Counted from the stretch's first letter, positions 14,572 to 25,473 are shown. The stretch: 64,000 nucleotides of DNA from Tomocerus qinae (GCA_020055645.1 CM034549.1:30713930-30777929); one strand, 5' to 3'. Made by a program: numbers and translations. The notes: generated by a model from the letters alone, not told the origin.

Positions 14572-14977
14572 ATCCCACAGAACAAGCACCCTTAGTGTAA
14601 CATCATACTTTGTTTATTCAGAGAAGAGCACCTTAGAGTAAAGTACTTGGGGTAAATCACACCTATCTTTCCCTTCTTACAAGGTACTTAACTACGGGAC
14701 ATTATTCTATGGGCCAGTTCAGCGGGGATTTTAAAACCAAATCTACTCAGAGTCCAGACTACGTCTAACAGATACACGATGGACCTTCCCGCGTTTGATT
14801 TTACATTATTAGAGTCAAAAAGTATTGCAAAACTTCGCCTTAGTATGACCTAGAGTCAACTTTTTGTTTTGATTGTGGGTACTGGCAACTTACTCCGGTT
14901 CCGGTCATCTACCATGATCACATGTTTGATTCGAAGTTTACGGTACTCAAACCATAACCTTTGTACTTGATAATGTG

Positions 14978-15031
14978 ATTATCTGAATGTACAGCTAAAC
15001 CATGCGATTTAGTACTGTACATTCAGATAAT
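14978..15031. repeat. Perfect 16-bp inverted repeat, 22-nt loop
   Basis: ATTATCTGAATGTACA at 14978-14993 pairs with TGTACATTCAGATAAT at 15016-15031. It is the third hairpin in this 1.8-kb stretch. Confidence 0.7.
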
Positions 15032-15260
15032 ATTCACTCTGTGCTTTGAAATTCCTGCACGTTTCCAGAGTTGTTGGGCCTTGTTGGCACACTAGCTTCA
15101 CATACCTCACATCATCATACCTCACGACCTTACCTCATGAATACATACACATATTATGTTAATTATTGCCGCAATAAAATATGACAACCAGCTGATACAA
15201 ATAGACCCAGGTGACAGTTTTCGATTTTAAAGTTTTATTTTGAATCCATATTACTTGTTC

Positions 15261-15840
15261 GTGAAAATTCGAAACTTTTCGAGTAAATTCGAAACTATTA
15301 GAGTAAATTCGAATATTTTCGAGTAAATTCGAACCATTTTGAGTAAATTCGAACCATTTTGAGTAAATTCGAACATTTTCGAGTAAATTCGAATATTTTC
15401 GAGTAAATTCGAATATTTTCGAGTAAATTCTAATATTTTCGAGTAAATTCTAATATTTTCGAGTAAATTCTAATATTTTCGAGTAAATTCTAATATTTTT
15501 GAGTAAATTCGAACATTTTCGAGTAAATTCGAATATTTTCGAGTAAATTCGAATATTTTCGAGTAAATTCTAATATTTTCGAGTAAATTCTAATATTTTC
15601 GAGTAAATTCTAATATTTTCGAGTAAATTCTAATATTTTTGAGTAAATTCGAACATTTTCGAGTAAATTCGAATATTTTCGAGTAAATTCGAATATTTTC
15701 GAGTAAATTCTAATATTTTCGAGTAAATTCTAATATTTTCGAGTAAATTCTAATATTTTCGAGTAAATTCTAATATTTTTGAGTAAATTCGAACCATTTC
15801 GAGTAAATTCGAACCATTTCGAGTAAATTCGAAACCATTT
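15261..15840. repeat. 20-bp satellite (GAGTAAATTCGAATATTTTC), 29 units
   Basis: Head-to-tail 20-bp units with no length change over about 580 bp. Variants differ at a few sites: G or T after ATTC, ATA/ACA/ACC inside, and a final C or T. From 15361 to 15780 the variants follow a fixed order of seven units (140 bp) three times, so this is a higher-order repeat. No spacer diversity and no cas-like genes, so it is not CRISPR. No coding potential. Confidence 0.95.
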
Positions 15841-15882
15841 CTGGTTAATTCTTTCGAATTCTAATTCAACAATCTTATTTAC

Positions 15883-16035
15883 TCGAAAACATTCGAATTT
15901 ATTCGATATCGTTTGAATTTTTCGAAATCATTTGAATTTATTTGAAATCATTTTAATTTATTCGAAATCATTTAAATTTTTTTGAAAACTTTTGAACTTT
16001 TTCGAAAACATTCGAATTGTTTTCGAAAATGATAG
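15883..16035. repeat. Decayed, inverted copies of the 20-bp satellite unit
   Basis: This tail carries units of the form CTCGAAAACATTCGAATTTA, the reverse complement of the array unit, at roughly 20-bp spacing and with many substitutions. The satellite therefore switches orientation near 15.85 kb, and its inverted part is much older or less homogenised than the main array. Confidence 0.6.
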
Positions 16036-16242
16036 AATTTTGGAAACACATTGATTGATGAGAGGGATGTGAATGTGATGTAAGTATGTGAGGTGATGTG
16101 TCAAACAAGGTGGCCCATCGCTATATGGCAAATTTGCCATCTAGCAATACCGGCAACAGGAGGAATTTTTTTAGTTTAAGTGAACCCCGATCGTCCTGAG
16201 CTAGCTAAGCTAGCTGGGATCCGATCGGTACTCAGAATCGGT

Positions 16243-16727
16243 ACTTAGACCCAAAGAAAGAACTCGCTATCCACAATTTTATTTCTGACCGGTCTGATCC
16301 TGTTATTACCGAATACATAAAAATAATAGTGAATATTAAGAAAAAGCCTGAAGTTCCAGATGACGATACTTTCCTTTTGAAGTGGGCCAAATATGAACCA
16401 GAAGTTGACATCCAACCTTCTACATCAATTACAGTGATCAAGAATTTTATGTCCTATTTTCAAACAAGATACTTTCAAGGCAATATTCAAGAAAAAACAG
16501 CAAATAATATCTCCGTATTCACTCCTATTGCAAAATTGTCTATACCTTCCTTTCAACTAATCCCCGCAAAAACTTTGGAAAAATGCACCCAAATAAAAAA
16601 GAGTTTAGCATTACAATGATGGCTCAGAATTCGTTTCAGAGTTGCTTTTACTTCGCAGTTTCAATTTACTACTGAACGATATCAAACACTCGTGCACCGA
16701 TGCAATGAAACTTGAAGAGCACTTTAA
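16243..16727 (+). pseudogene. Fragment A of an interrupted ORF, unknown protein
   Basis: Open in one frame from about 16243 to a TGA at 16617-16619 (residues such as YLDPKKELAIHNFISD and LLKWAKYEPEVDI). It then continues in the +1 frame from about 16609 to 16727 (ELLLLRSFNLLLNDIKH, MKLEEHF), which implies one small indel in the A-rich stretch near 16595-16605. It is cut at 16727 by the piggyBac element and resumes in frame at 19201. The family is not recognised. It could be a cellular gene or an ORF of an older transposon. Confidence 0.6.
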
Positions 16728-17094
16728 CCTTTTGGCTACCATAGAAAATTTAGAAATTGTACCAGTAAAGCCCGAATAACAATAGAAAAATCGTATTTCA
16801 ATGCCCGATATTCATGATCAATACATGTCATGCCTGACACTACTTTTTCGATATTATTATAACGAAGACAACAGAGTAACTATGGACATGAAAAATAATG
16901 TCTCCCAACATCCTACAGAATAACTTTCATTGTAACTTTTCGAAATTTCAGAAAAGACCCTGAATACCAGATTATTTTTACATGATTCTGGTTGAAATGA
17001 TAAAAGCAACGAATAATTACGTAATCTATCTACAATTCTACATAATGATTGATATTGTGAAATTAAATTAAGCAAAGGTTAGAGGTTTAACTGA

Positions 17095-18723
17095 TTAGTG
17101 ATTTGGTAGGGTGCGATCTGTGTGATACTTTTTGAAGCAATTGTCAATTCCGTCAATGCATAAACGTTTGTTGCATGTGGAACACTTAAAACTAGACATT
17201 TTTCTCACATTGATCATTCGACAATAGACACAATCTGAAAATAAACTTTTTCCCTTTTGATTTAATACTTTTTCGGGAAAATGACTCCCAGTTAGTCGTT
17301 CATCATTTTCTATCTGATTAGACAGTGGTGGTCTACCCTTTTTTCTTTCTTTTGCCGGATTAGAGGCAACAATTTCTCCCAAGAGGCTTCGTATAAAGTC
17401 GTAGTAGGACATTTTTGAATTAGGCTGCTTGATTTTGAAGATCTGAAAACTATTATACATCACCATGTCCATTAAATGGAAGTACACCTTTCGGTACCAT
17501 TTTCTTGTTTTCCTGATTGACTCATACGGTTTTATCGATTTGTCAGCATTATCGACACTTCCCATTTTCTTGTTATATAACAGCACCGTTATCGGCTTTT
17601 GTCGCGTGTTATTAGGATTAGCGGTTTGAACTTGATTCATTTCATGGGGTATAAAAGTTTTTAGCATTAATACCTCTCGTCTATCCTGCCAACGTTCAAG
17701 TAACATTCCATCTTTACAATATGTCTCGATACAACCCTTTTGCAACTTGCCACTTAATTTTGGAAGATTTTTCCTATTTTTTCGGACTGTTCCAAGCAGA
17801 AAGGTGGCCTTTGATTTCAAATCCATAGCGAGCACGGGACTGACAAAATAGTTATCTATAACTACTTTGTGATTCTTATTCAAGTAATTTTCCAGTAAAG
17901 TGAGAACCGCTGCACCTCCAAATCCATAATGCTCTTTTGAATGATTGATTTTAGTTTTTTTTCCTTGATATGGCAAAATTCCAAGAATGATTCCAGTCAA
18001 GCAGTCGACGATCAGGAAAAATTTGATCCCAAAACGTGCTCGTTTAGATGGAACATATTGCTTAAAAGCCAATCGGCCCTTATATAACATCAGACTTTCA
18101 TCAATACACAAGTATTCTCCAGGAGAAATGCAGTTATTGAAGTTAGAATTGACGATATCAAGGATATGACCTAATTTTGAAAATCTGTCTGTAGTGAAGT
18201 CAGTATTTTCATCCTCGTTGTCCACGAAGTGTAATGCACCCAATATATCTTCAAATCTGTTCCTACTCATCAATTTTCCAAAAAATGGTGTTTTGGTAAA
18301 AGTGTGCTGACACCAATAATCTTTTATTGTAGGCTTCTTCACAATTCCCATCAAAAACGTTATAGTGGTGAACTGCCAATACTCGGAATATGTCAATTGG
18401 GTCCAACTTCCAAAACTTAATGGGTTATTAGCTTTCTTCTGCTCAATGTACTTATTTGTCTGGTTAATTATTTCTCCTACCATTTCATCATTTACAAAAT
18501 AACGAAATATTTGAAGTGGTGTTAGTTGCGCCAACAATTGGGGATTAAGTTCCATGTTTCCGATAAATGGAGAGCAATTGGGAGTAAAGACTTGGCCTTT
18601 CTGCCATTGAGTTGTAGGCTGTGTATTGTTTTGATTTTCTTCCTGTGAATCTTAAGAGTCACTATCTTCATCGCTAGTCCATTCACTTTCACTGGATACT
18701 GTCTCAGAATCTGAAGAATTCAT
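17095..18723 (-). pseudogene. piggyBac transposase with one in-frame stop near the N-terminus
   Basis: From Met at 18555 the product is 486 residues. The likely original start is the ATG at 18723: its frame runs through an acidic Ser/Glu/Asp leader typical of piggyBac proteins, meets one TAA at 18654-18652, then continues unbroken. In the 486-residue form: DDE_Tnp_1_7 core with Asp at about 152 (CIDESLMLYKG), 234 (VVIDNYF) and 335/338 (GSVDNADK), and a C-terminal Cys-rich zinc domain at about 440-480 (CVYCRMINV, CSTCNKRLC). The catalytic triad and zinc ligands are intact. Translation from the 18555 Met would lose only the acidic leader, so residual activity is possible. Confidence 0.9.
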
Positions 18724-18842
18724 TTTATGGTTCTTTATTCGTACGAAGAACAGTGCCAGCAACCGAAACAGATTGAAAATTGTGCTGAATATTTGGATTT
18801 TAATTGCATGTTGTAATCAATTTTCGAAAATACATTGAAAAT

Positions 18843-19187
18843 CGACAAATACATGACATTGATGTATTTGGGAGTAGTGGCTTATTTTATTGACTACATG
18901 TATGTCATGTGTTTGGTAGTAGTGGCTCATTCACATGACTACATGTATGTCATGTATTTGGTAATAGTGACTTATTTTTATGACTACATGTATGTCATGT
19001 GTTTGGTAGCAGTTACTTGTTCATAAGACTACATGTATGTCATGTATTTGGTAGTACAGACTTGTCTTCATGACTACATGACATTCATGTATTTGGGAGT
19101 ATTGGCTCATTCACATGACTACATGTATGTCATGTATTTGGTAGTAGGGACTTTTCTTATGACTACATGTATGTCATGTATTTGGTA
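18843..19187. repeat. 45-bp tandem repeat inside the piggyBac right end, about 7.5 copies
   Basis: GACTACATGTATGTCATG recurs at 18892, 18937, 18982, 19027, 19072, 19117 and 19161: six steps of 45, 45, 45, 45, 45 and 44 bp. Because 45 is a multiple of three it produces a spurious repeat-peptide ORF. It lies between transposase and right TIR and may be a subterminal transposase-binding array. A similar ACATGTCATG also sits near the left end at about 16824. Confidence 0.85.
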
Positions 19188-19200
19188 GCCAAAAGGTTAA

Positions 19201-19513
19201 TCATTTTATAGCAATCCTACTATTGAAAGCGAGAGTCGAATTTTTAACGAATTTTAACATCAAAAGCTTTGATTGGAAAACCAGAACTTGTAAAGTTAAG
19301 AAAGTGGAACCAAAGTGGAGAAAGGATAAAAAAGATGAAGCACCACAAGCTGCGTTTAATTTTTACTCCAAGAAAATTGAAAGCAGAATTCAAAATGGAC
19401 ACGAAGATTTCTCAGGGACTTCTGTCATTTCGAAATATGAAGAATTTTTAAATTCTGGCAGCCTAAGTTCCCAAAGAATGAAAAGAAAATTGGAAAACAA
19501 ATCTCAACATCAA
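19201..19513 (+). pseudogene. Fragment B of the interrupted ORF
   Basis: Continues fragment A in frame once the piggyBac element is removed (codon split 16726-16727 + 19201). About 104 codons stay open to 19513, where the BEL element enters. Residues such as KARVEFLTNFNIKSFDW and KWRKDKKDEAPQAAF are basic and hydrophilic. No family recognised. Confidence 0.6.
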
Positions 19514-19930
19514 TGTAGGGTGTGGAGTAATAGTGTTTATTGAGATGCTGTGACTGTGTGTATTGTAGGTACGCCAAAATGAACTCGGGTGTGCACTTGA
19601 CCTGACCTAACTAATTTGCTAAATGTAGTGTCAAAATAACTGAATGTGTTTAATTACAAAATAATTATTTATTGCACCAAAGATATCAAAGAATTAAATA
19701 GACAAAATGATTGATTGCTAGATTGCAATGCTTCTGATTGAGAACAGACAAGTATTCGACTTCGACTGCTGCGTGCTTATGGTTCTTGGAACTTTTTGCT
19801 TGAGCTTTGAATGATTGAATAGACTTAAAAGGAAAGTATCATATCAGCGGCGCTGAAATTGTAACTTAACTAAAATATGAAATGATAGCATAACTTAAAG
19901 AATACAGAATACTAGGGGCAATACTGAACA
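19514..19930 (-). repeat. 3' LTR of the BEL/Pao element
   Basis: Left LTR on the plus strand, downstream of pol on the coding strand. 417 bp, with the TG...CA ends typical of LTRs. Differs from its partner at two positions seen by eye. Confidence 0.95.
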
Positions 19931-19944
19931 GTCTCCACCCCCTG
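19931..19944 (-). promoter_or_regulatory. Polypurine tract of the BEL/Pao element
   Basis: On the coding strand the sequence directly before the 3' LTR is CAGGGGGTGGAGAC, almost all purine, as expected of the plus-strand primer. Confidence 0.75.
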
Positions 19945-20011
19945 AAGTAATAACTTCGGAATGAAATTGAAATACATTTGATTGATAAAAAACATAAATG
20001 ATAAACTACAT

Positions 20012-23000
20012 CTAAGTCACTGTTGTGTTGTTGTCAAGTGGCAGAGGTGAAAGTTTGGAAGTCGGTCGCTTCAAAATTCCACTGCTTGTTTTAACTGTAG
20101 CCACTCGAACTAAGTCATCTTTTCCAGGGTGCAGAGTCAAGATTCTGCAGAGTTTCCATTGTTGGGGTTTTAAATCTTCATCTTTGAGAAGAACCAGATC
20201 TCCTTCCTTCATGTTGTCTTGCTTGCACAACCATTTAGGTCTCTGCTGAAGACGAGTTAAGTACTCCGACGACCATCTTCGCCAGAAGTGTTGAAGAAGT
20301 TGCTGTTGATGTTGGAAGTGGTTGAGGCGATTGACAGGTAAGTCTGTGTAGTCAGGCTCTGGAATTGCGGTGAGTGGTCTGCCAACCAAGAAATGTCCTG
20401 GGGTGAGAGCCTCCAAATCGTCAGGATCACTTGTTAAGGGAGTGAGCGGACGAGAATTAAGACAGGCCTCTACTTGCGTTAAAAGAGTAGACATATCTTC
20501 ATGAGTGAGAGTTCCATTTCCTAGTACACGACGAAGATGGAACTTCATTGATTTGACCCCAGCTTCCCATAGACCACCGAAATTTGGGGAAGCGGGTGGA
20601 TTGAATGTCCATTGGATTCCTTCATCTGCGAGGTAGTTGCTAACTGTTTGCTGGTGTTGCAGAGATTTCGTCAATTTCAGAAAATCCTTCAGATCAGCAT
20701 TCGCACCAACAAAATTAGTGCCACAGTCACTGTACAAGTGGCTTGGCTTTCCTCGTCTAGAAACGAATCGCTTGAGTGCTTTGAGAAAGGCATCTGTGCT
20801 TAAGTCAGTCACGAGTTCGAGATGAATGGCTCTAGTTGCAAAACAGACAAAAAGAGCAATGTAGGCTTTGAAGATCTTCTGTCCACGTCCAGCTCGAATC
20901 TTCAAAGATATAGGACCAGCATAATCAACTCCAGTCTTCAAAAAGGGGTGAGTAGGCGTAATCCTAGCTGCAGGTAAATCAGCCATCATCTGCTGAGTGA
21001 ATCTTGCCTTATGACGATGACAAGGAATGCACTGTTGAGTGATGCGTCTCACAACCTGCCGTCCATTAACAATCCAGTATTTTTGTTGTAAAGATGCTAA
21101 TAACAGCTGGGGCCCAGCGTGAAGATTAGCTACATGATAAAATGACACAATTTTATCAGTTAAATTGCCTTTATGGGGGATGAGAATTGGATGTTTTTTG
21201 TCTTCGGAGAGTTTGGCATGGCGCAGTCTTCCGCCAACTCTCATCACTCCATTCTGGTCAAGAAAGGGATTCAGGTTGAGAATCTTACTTTCTTTGGGTA
21301 AAGGTTTATTGGTTATCAGAGCTTTGGTTTCTTTCCCAAATACTTGCTGCTGATTTGATTTAATCCGTGACAGTTGAGCTTGGCCAAGCTCGGCAACTGT
21401 CAGCTGTCCTTTGACTCTTCTATCTGAATTTTTCATTTTGCAGTTGGTGATGAAACGGAGGCAATAAGCAGCAATACGAATCATCTTAAGCCAGGATGAA
21501 AACTTTTCTTGAATAGGAATATAATCCGCTGCTACATGTAGAGTAATTGCTTTTTCCTTCTTCTCTTCGACAAGAACCTCTTCAGACTCCTCCAAAGGTG
21601 GGCAAGGAAAATGCACAGTCGGATCTGTTAGCCATTGGGGACCATTCCACCAAATGGGATGTGTAAGTAGTTCTTCAGGGTAAATTCCACGAGACGCACA
21701 ATCTGCTGGATTTTCAGTCCCTGGAACATGTCTCCACTGCTCTTTGGTCGTACATTTTTGGATTTCTGCAATACGATTTCCAACAAAAGTCTTCCAGCGA
21801 GTAGATGGCTGATTTATCCAGTTGAGCACAATCGTCGAGTCCGACCAGCACTGGATAACATCAAAGATTAAAGTAAAAGACTTCAAAACGAGTTTAAGAA
21901 GTTTGGTGAGCAGAACAGCTGCACACAGCTCGAGCCGAGGCAATGTAACTTGTTTTAGTGGTGCTACTCGGGTTTTAGCAGCCACTAAATGCACTGTCAC
22001 TTCTCCAGTTTGATTTACAGACTTCAGATAGACGGTTGCAGCGTATGCTTTTTCGGAGGCATCGCAGAATGCATGCAACTCATATCTGGAATCCTTGGTT
22101 GTAATACATCTTTTGATTTGTAGATCTTCGATAAGGGGTAGCTGAGATCGGTACTCCGTCCATTCATCCTTCAGACTTTCTGGCAGAGGACCATCCCAGT
22201 CAAACTTGCTTTTCCAAAGTGATTGGAACAATATCTTCGATTTAATCGTGGTAGGAGAAAGCCAGCCAAGAGGATCGAACACTTTCGCCATGTCCGATAG
22301 CAAAGTCCACTTGGTAATGCTTTCACGACTTGGAGGTAACTTCACACTGAATGAGAAATTATCAGTAGATGGTTTCCACTTAATACCGAGCGTTTTGATT
22401 GAAGCCTCTCCGAATTCCAAAAGATCCTTGGTTTCCCGTAGTTCACATGGTAAAGCTGCCAGGAGTGCTGGGTCATTTGATGACCATTTTCTAAGTTGAA
22501 ACTGTCCACGAGCAAGTAACTGAATGAGTTGAGATTGCAGCTCCAAAGCCTCTGCTGTTGAATCTGCCCCAGAGATAAAGTCATCGACGTAGAAATCTCT
22601 GCGTAGTGTTTTACTTGCCAGCGGATAGTCTTGTTCTTCATCATATGATAATTGCTGGAGACACTTCGTTGCTGTGTAGGGTGCTGATGCTGTACCATAC
22701 GTAACAGTCAGCAGTCTGAAATCCTGAATAGACAAATCAGGGGATTCTCTCCAAACAATTCGTTGTAAGTTAGTATCTTCAGAAGCCACAGCGATCTGTC
22801 GATACATCTTAGCAATGTCAGCAACCATTGCTACTTGGTGTGTTCGGAAACGCAACACGGTAGTGAGTAGATCAGGCTGAATTGTTGGTCCAATTAACAG
22901 CTTTTCATTCAACGAAATTCCAGAGGCAGTTTTGGCGGATGCGTCGAAAACCACTCTGAATTTAGTTGTAGTGCTATCCTCCTTCAACACAAATAGATGA

Positions 23001-25162
23001 GGAATGTAGTACGTATTTGCCGGAGGGGATAGAACTTCTTTGTCAGAAACAGGCTCCATATGACCAAGTCTTCGATATTCTGCCATGAAATCTAAATATT
23101 GCTCACGATATTCAGAATTCTTAGACAATCTTCTTTCAACTTGTTTTAATCGACGAGTGGCTAAATCTCTTGAGTCACCTAGATCAGGAGTATTCGGTTT
23201 AATAGGGAGCTTAACAATGAAACGGCCCGTTTCATCCCTTCGATGTGTTTTCTGGAAGTGCTCCTCAACGATCACTTCCTCTTCAGTATGATTTGTTTCA
23301 GTTGGGATCTCCTCGATGTCCCAAAACTTCTGTAAGACTGTATCCAAATTACAGTCAGTGAAAAACGCACTTACAGGTTGTACTGTATTGGTAGAAATAT
23401 CTTCTCCTGAAATAACCCATCCAAAGACTGTTTCAAAGGCTGAGGGTGATCCAGGGGGCCCGTGGCGAACTCCTCCGCGTAGGAATTTCGCAAAATGACT
23501 TCCTCCAAGTAGAATGTCACAAGGTCCTGGCACATGATAATTAGGATCTGCAAGCTGTAATCCCTTGAGATGAATCCACACGTTGGGGTCACACCGGCGG
23601 TGAGGAAGATTTCCAGTAACCTTGGGCATAATCAGGGCGTTGATGTCAACATTAAATAAATCGTTTACACAAGAGTACACAGAGAACGACGTAATACTCT
23701 TTGCAGAACCAACTTCCGCCGTGGCTAGGCCTGATAACGGAACATGAATAGTTTTTCGATTTAATCCGAGTCGTTGTACACAAGCTTCGCTGATAATGCT
23801 TGCTTGAGAAGCAGAATCCAGCATGACACGAACTAATTGTTTCTCTCCTCTCTTATCACAAACCTTGACAAGAGCTGTGCAGAGATGAACTTGACTAAAA
23901 TCAGCATAATCACGAACATGAAGATTAGTGGTAGTAGTCTGATTTTCAACCGGTGTTGATGGTGTGATTGGTGGTGCAACAGCAGCCTCATCCGAATGTA
24001 GAGTAGTGTGGTGTTTCTTGTGGCACTTTTTGCACGTATTTTCACTTTTGCACTGTTGGGCGGTGTGGTTAGGTTTTAAACAGTTAAAGCATAACTGTCT
24101 TGCTCTTACTTTTAGTTTCCGTTCTGGAACTGACAATGTTAAATATATTTGACATCTATTTATCCAGTGTTCACCATCACACACTCCACAACAGATGTGT
24201 TTGTCGTTAGCTGCTCCATGATGAACAGCTGCCTTGGCTTTCGGTGCATTTGATGAAGAGGGCTGTGCTTTCGGTTTGACACTTTGAACCTGAGCAGCGG
24301 CGATACCTCTTGCATGTCTGTCTAGAAACTTACTAAATTCGTCGAATTTTGGTAGGTTATCAGTTGTCAGCGACAACTCCCATTGACGTCTGGATTCTGA
24401 ATCCAACTTCTTCGTAATGATTTGAATGATGAACTGCTCACCAATTTGTTCATTGGAAATGCCCATCACCTCGAATGCTCGCACACATTCTTTGGTAGTG
24501 TCCACTAGCTTCCGCAGATTAGTAGACGATTCCTGTTGCATTGCAGATAAATTCAAAATTCGGTCAAGAATTGACTTGACAATTTCTCGTTGATTCTGAT
24601 ATCTGTCCGTGAGAATCTTCCATGCCTCGGCATAGTTTGCGTTGGTGACAGATATGGACTGGATGAGTAAAGATGGCTCACCCTTGACAGCAGACTTCAG
24701 ATATTGCAGTTTCTGTGCACCAGACAGTTGTCTATTGTTGTGCACAGAAGCTGTAAACAGATCTTGAAATGAGATCCATTCTTGTAGATCACCAGAGAAG
24801 GCTGGCAACTCCAGTTTTGGCAAACGAACATCCGTTGTACGTGGTGCTGAGTGTCCCGTTGTAGCGATGATTGGCTGTGGAAACGAATCTTGAATTAATT
24901 GTAAGCGTTTTTCAATGGCCCGAATCCGCTTAGCTTCGTCATCATAGATTTGATGATTAACAGTTATGTCATTGTCGTCTTTGCACAGAGCGACAATATC
25001 ATCGAACAGAGAATCATTGCTTTGTGTGAGGTTTTCAACTTGTTCCATACACTGTTTGACATCCTTTTCGTCCAACGGTGTTGTAGCGTGTACATCAACG
25101 ATTGCTTTAAGGGCATCAACTTTTGCACTAAGCCCTTTCCTCTTGTTTTTTAGGTTATTCAT
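20012..25162 (-). CDS. BEL/Pao gag-pol polyprotein, 1716 residues, intact
   Basis: One uninterrupted ORF. Order: gag-like region with the DUF1759-type segment (about 110-300); Cys/His knuckles at about 324-388 (CGVCDGEHWINRC, CFNCLKPNHTAQQC, CKKCHKKHH); aspartic protease with the variant active site MLDSAS at about 447; reverse transcriptase with KFRVVFDAS and the catalytic YVDD at about 858; RNase H starting LHAFCDASEKAYA; an integrase with an HHCC-like segment (HAGPQLLLASL, CIPCHRHK) and DDE core (GVDYAGPI, YSDCGTNFVG); and a C-terminal DUF5641-type segment. No env-like ORF follows. Known BEL/Pao order. The start Met at 25162 is the first in frame after the leader. Confidence 0.97.
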   Translation of the reverse strand: MNNLKNKRKGLSAKVDALKAIVDVHATTPLDEKDVKQCMEQVENLTQSNDSLFDDIVALCKDDNDITVNHQIYDDEAKRIRAIEKRLQLIQDSFPQPIIATTGHSAPRTTDVRLPKLELPAFSGDLQEWISFQDLFTASVHNNRQLSGAQKLQYLKSAVKGEPSLLIQSISVTNANYAEAWKILTDRYQNQREIVKSILDRILNLSAMQQESSTNLRKLVDTTKECVRAFEVMGISNEQIGEQFIIQIITKKLDSESRRQWELSLTTDNLPKFDEFSKFLDRHARGIAAAQVQSVKPKAQPSSSNAPKAKAAVHHGAANDKHICCGVCDGEHWINRCQIYLTLSVPERKLKVRARQLCFNCLKPNHTAQQCKSENTCKKCHKKHHTTLHSDEAAVAPPITPSTPVENQTTTTNLHVRDYADFSQVHLCTALVKVCDKRGEKQLVRVMLDSASQASIISEACVQRLGLNRKTIHVPLSGLATAEVGSAKSITSFSVYSCVNDLFNVDINALIMPKVTGNLPHRRCDPNVWIHLKGLQLADPNYHVPGPCDILLGGSHFAKFLRGGVRHGPPGSPSAFETVFGWVISGEDISTNTVQPVSAFFTDCNLDTVLQKFWDIEEIPTETNHTEEEVIVEEHFQKTHRRDETGRFIVKLPIKPNTPDLGDSRDLATRRLKQVERRLSKNSEYREQYLDFMAEYRRLGHMEPVSDKEVLSPPANTYYIPHLFVLKEDSTTTKFRVVFDASAKTASGISLNEKLLIGPTIQPDLLTTVLRFRTHQVAMVADIAKMYRQIAVASEDTNLQRIVWRESPDLSIQDFRLLTVTYGTASAPYTATKCLQQLSYDEEQDYPLASKTLRRDFYVDDFISGADSTAEALELQSQLIQLLARGQFQLRKWSSNDPALLAALPCELRETKDLLEFGEASIKTLGIKWKPSTDNFSFSVKLPPSRESITKWTLLSDMAKVFDPLGWLSPTTIKSKILFQSLWKSKFDWDGPLPESLKDEWTEYRSQLPLIEDLQIKRCITTKDSRYELHAFCDASEKAYAATVYLKSVNQTGEVTVHLVAAKTRVAPLKQVTLPRLELCAAVLLTKLLKLVLKSFTLIFDVIQCWSDSTIVLNWINQPSTRWKTFVGNRIAEIQKCTTKEQWRHVPGTENPADCASRGIYPEELLTHPIWWNGPQWLTDPTVHFPCPPLEESEEVLVEEKKEKAITLHVAADYIPIQEKFSSWLKMIRIAAYCLRFITNCKMKNSDRRVKGQLTVAELGQAQLSRIKSNQQQVFGKETKALITNKPLPKESKILNLNPFLDQNGVMRVGGRLRHAKLSEDKKHPILIPHKGNLTDKIVSFYHVANLHAGPQLLLASLQQKYWIVNGRQVVRRITQQCIPCHRHKARFTQQMMADLPAARITPTHPFLKTGVDYAGPISLKIRAGRGQKIFKAYIALFVCFATRAIHLELVTDLSTDAFLKALKRFVSRRGKPSHLYSDCGTNFVGANADLKDFLKLTKSLQHQQTVSNYLADEGIQWTFNPPASPNFGGLWEAGVKSMKFHLRRVLGNGTLTHEDMSTLLTQVEACLNSRPLTPLTSDPDDLEALTPGHFLVGRPLTAIPEPDYTDLPVNRLNHFQHQQQLLQHFWRRWSSEYLTRLQQRPKWLCKQDNMKEGDLVLLKDEDLKPQQWKLCRILTLHPGKDDLVRVATVKTSSGILKRPTSKLSPLPLDNNTTVT

Positions 25163-25452
25163 AATGATAAGTGTTTTTGAACAAGTGAATTGTAAACAAA
25201 CCCAAAATGATAAGTAGTAACAAAAATGACCAATTCAGTTTAAGTTACGCGGTTGAGATTCCTGTAGGCTTCAGTTCCTAGGCAAGGACATCTGCTTGTT
25301 TGTTTCGCTTGAGACACTTGAGATGAGACTTGAGACTGACCGTTGACTGATGACGATCCAGTGCAGAAGCTCCAATGATGACTTGTAACAAGATGTCAAA
25401 GTTCAAAAGAACACTAAAACTTATCCACGTAATGGAACAGTGGCTACTGTAT

Positions 25453-25470
25453 CCGGTTCGATAAGGACCA
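25453..25470 (-). promoter_or_regulatory. tRNA primer-binding site of the BEL/Pao element
   Basis: Three bases inside the 5' LTR, the plus strand reads CCGGTTCGATAAGGACCA. That looks like the 3' end of a tRNA (T-loop GGTTCGA and terminal CCA), so the coding strand complements it over 18 nt. The tRNA species is not identified. Confidence 0.8.
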
Positions 25471-25473
25471 AAA

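Larger units (their letters stand above)
16728..19196 (-). mobile_element. Complete piggyBac-type DNA transposon, 2469 bp
   Basis: Flanked on both sides by TTAA (16724-16727 and 19197-19200), the piggyBac target. Terminal inverted repeats are 14 bp and perfect: CCTTTTGGCTACCA at 16728 and TGGTAGCCAAAAGG ending at 19196. It carries one transposase ORF in reverse orientation, plus a 45-bp tandem repeat between the ORF start and the right end. Removing the element with one TTAA restores an open frame across the junction, which confirms the borders. The ends match and are uneroded, so insertion is not ancient, although the transposase has a stop near its start. Confidence 0.95.

Noticed and set aside
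15261..15840. CRISPR-like array
   Set aside because: Units are 20 bp with no unique spacers, and the context is a eukaryotic genome. It is a tandem satellite.
18835..19026. Tyr/Val-rich 63-codon repeat protein
   Set aside because: Translation of the 45-bp tandem repeat in the piggyBac end.
25453..25470. A tRNA gene
   Set aside because: Only the 3' tRNA-like end is present and it lies exactly at the retrotransposon primer-binding site.
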